From Candidatus Magasanikiibacteriota bacterium (lineage in GTDB: Bacteria > Patescibacteriota > Patescibacteriia > Magasanikbacterales > 2-02-FULL-50-9b): a DNA stretch of 42,163 nt. The position numbers were made by a program, and so were the translations under genes. Below are positions 39,321 to 42,163 of this stretch, one piece after another. Numbering within the stretch: position 1 is the first letter of the stretch; every line of letters starts with the position of its first letter. Under the pieces are notes generated by a model that saw only the letters and a program-made list of their open reading frames with translations, was not told the DNA's origin and did not search any database. The stretch is from the NCBI GenBank assembly GCA_023246755.1, contig JAHFHU010000007.1:1-42163 (forward strand), given 5' to 3'.

Positions 39321-40583
39321 TTACTTAAGTTGCATCTTGATGATTTGTCCGGTCGCGTGTTCTTTCATAAAAAGATTATTTCCATTTTTTGAAATGGAGA
39401 GCGAGTCAATCGTGTGTTCGCCGTCTGGTTTTCCAACGAGCGTTTGTAAACCACTGCGGATGTTGATTTTATAGATCGCATCATTCGTGTCAGTTGCAAG
39501 TTGTGGGGCAAAACCAATTCCGGGAATCAAACGATCAGGGTCAGGCACCGCGCATAAAACCTCATCATTGTTCATGAACGAGCACTTGCTTGCCCACGTG
39601 TTGACGTTGAGAAAATTTTTCGCTGCACCAACCGATGCGTCGTCACCACCATCGACCCACAATGATGGCTCAAGATTCGACGCGCCATTGTGTGCACTAT
39701 AGAGCACCCGATCGCCTTGCGGAGACCACGTCGGCTGAAAACCAAGACCTTCAACGGTCATCTGGCGAAAATTCTCACCATTTTTTCCGATGAGTAAAAC
39801 GCCTTGTCGATCTGCGCCGCCGCCGAGCCCCGGCGCTGTGCGAGAAAAGGCAATCACTTGATTATTCGGCGACCAGCTGACGATAACTTTGTTGCCATTT
39901 TCGCCGAGCGGCTCAATCGGCACCGCGTTTGTTCCATCGATATTTGACGTGAATAAAAAGCGCAAACTTGGATCAGGACTTTGTGTCATGCCCGCAACCT
40001 GTTTTGAGTCGGGAGAAAAATCGATGTCGGTCCAATGCGAAGGAATCGTGTACTGTTTTTTTGCGCTGAAATCATAAATAGCTTTCGTTCCATCCGGAAA
40101 ATCCATCACGGCAACATCTTTATTCGGTGCCCACTTTACATTTTGTACCGCGGGAAACGCATCAGTTGACATGAGAATTTTGTTGCCATCCTCATCAGCG
40201 CGATAAAATTTTCCATCGAGCCTGTCGTAATATTGGATCGTTCCACCATCGGGAGATAGCGTGAGTGCAGCCGTTGGATTGCTGATGACCGTCGTGACCG
40301 CAACATTGATTTGTCCGCCTGCGCTCGGCTGAACTTGGGCCGCTGTTTTGAGCGCGGGAGTTGGAAGTGCATTTTGACGATTTGCATTTGCATCATCTTC
40401 TGAACGATCGCGCGCGCCTGACGTCGTGAGTTGGTTTGCGGCAACGGACTGCTCGCTGTTCGTTTGAGCAGTTGAAGTTGTTTCTGAGGGAGCAAAATAA
40501 ACTTTGTAAACGATGTATCCAAAAAGCGTGGCGCAGAGGAGAATTCCGATTGCCGCGAGCATTTTCTTTTTTTCAAGTTCCAT
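39321..40583 (-). CDS. Membrane-anchored beta-propeller (TolB/WD40-like) protein
   Basis: The protein has 420 residues. The N-terminus MELEKKKMLAAIGILLCATLFGYIVYKVYF is one membrane anchor. A low-complexity linker (about 32-95) leads to six or so repeats of the TolB type: TLSPDGGTIQYYD, VKWAPNKDVAVMDF, DFSPDSKQVAGMT, SWSPNNQVIAFSR, TWSPQGDRVLYSA and SISKNGNNLFMKE. Such propellers bind partner proteins. It may act as a scaffold for the envelope machine encoded with it. No catalytic residues are suggested. Confidence 0.75.
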   Translation of the reverse strand: MELEKKKMLAAIGILLCATLFGYIVYKVYFAPSETTSTAQTNSEQSVAANQLTTSGARDRSEDDANANRQNALPTPALKTAAQVQPSAGGQINVAVTTVISNPTAALTLSPDGGTIQYYDRLDGKFYRADEDGNKILMSTDAFPAVQNVKWAPNKDVAVMDFPDGTKAIYDFSAKKQYTIPSHWTDIDFSPDSKQVAGMTQSPDPSLRFLFTSNIDGTNAVPIEPLGENGNKVIVSWSPNNQVIAFSRTAPGLGGGADRQGVLLIGKNGENFRQMTVEGLGFQPTWSPQGDRVLYSAHNGASNLEPSLWVDGGDDASVGAAKNFLNVNTWASKCSFMNNDEVLCAVPDPDRLIPGIGFAPQLATDTNDAIYKINIRSGLQTLVGKPDGEHTIDSLSISKNGNNLFMKEHATGQIIKMQLK

Positions 40584-40607
40584 AGAAGGTACAACTAAAA
40601 CGCGTTT

Positions 40608-40976
40608 TTATGATTCGATGTCATCGCGAAAAATCCATTGCATAAGTCCGGCTCCCGCACCGATTCCAACGCCAGTTCCGGGTGGTGAAAAAAAACCAAT
40701 CAGCGTGCTGATGATGCGTTCGCGAACAAAAGTTTTCACACCTCCCGTCGCGCTGTCGTATCCCTGTGCAAAATCAGAAGGGGAATCGTCGGAATCCTGC
40801 TCAGGTTCAGGAAAAGATGACGTGGTTGCATAATCATCACCGCTCGGCTGATAAGAACTTTCTGCACTGGCAGCTTCAACTTCAGCCTCGTGTCGCGCGG
40901 CTTGCCAATCGAGATTTGGCGGTGGCGACGGTGCGTAATTTCTTTGCGGTAAGGGTTTTCCCACGTCGGTTTCCAT
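40608..40976 (-). CDS. Small acidic protein with C-terminal Gly-rich hydrophobic segment
   Basis: The protein has 122 residues from ATG 40974-40976, 95 bases inside the 3' end of the Clp gene. A Pro-rich start (PLPQRNYAPSPPPNLDW) is followed by an acidic Ser/Glu/Asp region (SFPEPEQDSDDSPSD) and a C-terminal segment IISTLIGFFSPPGTGVGIGAGAGLMQWIF that may insert into or touch the membrane. The family is not recognised. A TGGTATAAT promoter element about 18 bases upstream supports the start. 24 bases separate it from the beta-propeller gene. Confidence 0.55.
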   Translation of the reverse strand: METDVGKPLPQRNYAPSPPPNLDWQAARHEAEVEAASAESSYQPSGDDYATTSSFPEPEQDSDDSPSDFAQGYDSATGGVKTFVRERIISTLIGFFSPPGTGVGIGAGAGLMQWIFRDDIES

Positions 40977-42163
40977 AGGTTGGTTCGACGGTGATTATAC
41001 CATTTTTTATCGCAAGATGATATTCGCGTGTTTCAGTATTTTCCGAAAGATGCGCAACGAGCGGATGTTCAATCTGATTTTCGATGAGATGGCGAACTTT
41101 GCGAGCGCCCTGCTTGGCGTCCGCCGCATTTTGAGCAATGGTATGCGCGATATCTTCGCTCCAGTTTAAGAGAATCGATCGTTTGAGTAAGCGACCGGTA
41201 AAATCTGCAAGTTGTCGCGTCGTGATGCGAAGCAAGCTTTCGTTTTCAAGTGGACGAAACACGCAAATCGAGTCGATGCGATTTAACAATTCCGGTTTTA
41301 TGAGATTGAAAAGCGTTGCGCGAACCGCGTCGCTCGTGCGGGCGGGCGCGGCGTTGCTCGAGCCAAATCCAAAATTCGAGCCCGTGATTTCTTCCGGCGC
41401 GATTTGGTAGGTGAGGATGATAACCGCTTGTTTAACCGATGCCTCTTTGCCGCTTGCGTCGGTGATGCGGCCATCCTCGAGCATTTGAAGCAAAACGTTC
41501 AAAACATCGGGGTGCGCTTTGTCGATTTCATCGAATAACACGACACTCATCGGTTGGCGACGGAGACGATCAACGAGCGTCGTGCTTTCGCGATAGCCAA
41601 CGTATCCTGCGGGCGCGCCCATAATTTTTGACACACTAAAGCCTTCTGAAAATTCCGTCATGTCCAAACGGATCAGCGATTTTGCGTCGTCATACACACC
41701 GAGCGCAATCAATTTTGCGAGTTCGGTTTTGCCAACTCCAGATGGACCCGCGAACAAAAAAGATGCAAGCGGTCGATTTTCTTCGTGCAAACCAAGTTGC
41801 GCTTTGGTGATTGCGTGTGTGACCGCACTGATCGTTTCATTTTGTCCGAATACGCGCGATGATAAAAATTCGTGGAGCGAAGCGCGTGGCGCGTTGGTGA
41901 TCTGCTCGCTAATCGGTCGACGGAGCATGCGTTCGACAACGGCATAGATGTCGCGCGACGAAACAGTCCCGCGCGGTTCGGCAGTTCGTTGCGCGTTTGT
42001 AATTGCGGTGAGGCGCGCGCAAATTTTTTGCTCGCCGACTTTGATTCGTCCCGCTTCGTCGTAGTCCTCTTTGAGAACTGCCTTTTGTTTTTTTTGTTCA
42101 AGCTCGCGTAGTGTTTGACGCAATTCATTTTGTAATTCCGCAAGTGTTATATCCGCGGACGCA
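40882..42163 (-). CDS. ClpC/ClpB-type AAA+ unfoldase, 5' end cut by window
   Basis: The frame is open to the window edge, so the N-terminus and first ATPase domain are missing. Seen in 427 codons: a middle coiled region of the UVR type (QKKQKAVLKEDYDEAGRIK), the second ATPase domain with Walker A GPSGVGKTELAK, the pore loop GAPAGYVGY, Walker B SVVLFDEIDKAHPDV, sensor LNRIDSICVFRPL, and the D2-small domain. The UVR-like segment points to ClpC rather than ClpB. It unfolds proteins, for ClpP if ClpC-type. The last 40 residues (TLTAKKLRTVATAKSRLASRATRG) are a basic tail that overlaps the next gene. Confidence 0.88.
   Translation of the reverse strand, partial: ASADITLAELQNELRQTLRELEQKKQKAVLKEDYDEAGRIKVGEQKICARLTAITNAQRTAEPRGTVSSRDIYAVVERMLRRPISEQITNAPRASLHEFLSSRVFGQNETISAVTHAITKAQLGLHEENRPLASFLFAGPSGVGKTELAKLIALGVYDDAKSLIRLDMTEFSEGFSVSKIMGAPAGYVGYRESTTLVDRLRRQPMSVVLFDEIDKAHPDVLNVLLQMLEDGRITDASGKEASVKQAVIILTYQIAPEEITGSNFGFGSSNAAPARTSDAVRATLFNLIKPELLNRIDSICVFRPLENESLLRITTRQLADFTGRLLKRSILLNWSEDIAHTIAQNAADAKQGARKVRHLIENQIEHPLVAHLSENTETREYHLAIKNGIITVEPTYGNRRGKTLTAKKLRTVATAKSRLASRATRG
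40994..41002 (-). promoter_or_regulatory. Extended -10 promoter inside the Clp gene
   Basis: Minus strand TGGTATAAT (TG 41001-41002, TATAAT 40994-40999) lies in the last codons of the Clp gene. Start of transcription about 11 bases before ATG 40976. It could drive the six-gene operon down to radA independently of clp. Confidence 0.6.

Noticed and set aside
1-42163. CRISPR arrays, transposases, rRNA genes
   Set aside because: No regularly spaced repeats, no transposase or integrase motifs and no rRNA sequence were found on either strand.

Overview
The window looks like a chromosome segment of a Candidate Phyla Radiation bacterium (Patescibacteria, probably a Parcubacteria-type lineage). The signs are: a VirB4/TraC-like/PrgI/VirB6-like cluster surrounded by very large cysteine-rich secreted proteins of unknown family; almost no Shine-Dalgarno sequences (start codons usually follow T-rich spacers); very tight operons; and a small set of information-processing genes. 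UGA is a normal stop here (several genes end in TGA and a release factor 2 gene is present), so this is not a UGA-recoding Gracilibacteria/Absconditabacteria genome. The lineage assignment is inference from gene content; there is no rRNA gene in the window.

Layout. (a) 1-2725: a truncated GT-C-like membrane protein and a small anchored cysteine-containing protein on the minus strand, nth (endonuclease III with a broken Fe-S loop), and a Lys/Pro-repeat secreted protein. (b) 2750-7474, plus strand: prfB, an MFS transporter, a collapsed hicBA toxin-antitoxin remnant, an intact mntA-hepT toxin-antitoxin pair, tsaC and rsmA. (c) 7466-16901: a strong promoter drives a thrombospondin-type-3-repeat membrane protein and a giant 2905-residue secreted cysteine-rich protein. 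(d) 16900-17846: a self-contained lipoprotein cassette (promoter, AGGAGG site, terminator) that looks foreign. (e) 18003-19447: a coiled-coil protein and an APH-family kinase. (f) 19474-28801: a seven-gene operon with VirB6/TrbL-like, unknown, PrgI (VirB3-like), TraC-like, VirB4, VirB8-like and ComF proteins. (g) 28802-30720: an RNA-rich island with tRNA-Ser(GCT), tRNA-Arg(GCG), two GC-rich palindromic blocks edged with tRNA-3'-end-like sequence, a candidate structured RNA behind a consensus promoter, and a small membrane protein. (h) 30721-32754: recG. (i) 42163-32755, minus strand: a Clp ATPase, a small acidic protein, a beta-propeller protein, a DsbA-like oxidoreductase, two paralogous proteins that fuse a cysteine-rich N-terminus and a VirB2-like two-helix segment to two different cell-wall-hydrolase-type domains (NlpC/P60 and C39-like), and radA, with nearly zero spacing from the beta-propeller gene onward.

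How the parts may work together (inference). The two halves, plus-strand (f) and minus-strand (i), carry complementary parts of one envelope-spanning type IV secretion-like machine: ATPase, inner-membrane channel, VirB3/VirB8-like parts, pilin-like parts tied to wall-cutting domains, and a disulfide oxidase to fold the cysteine-rich parts. No relaxase, VirD4 or oriT is visible. The machine genes run directly into comF on one side and radA on the other, both genes of natural transformation, with recG between the two operons. A ComB-like DNA-uptake role is therefore the most interesting hypothesis in the window.
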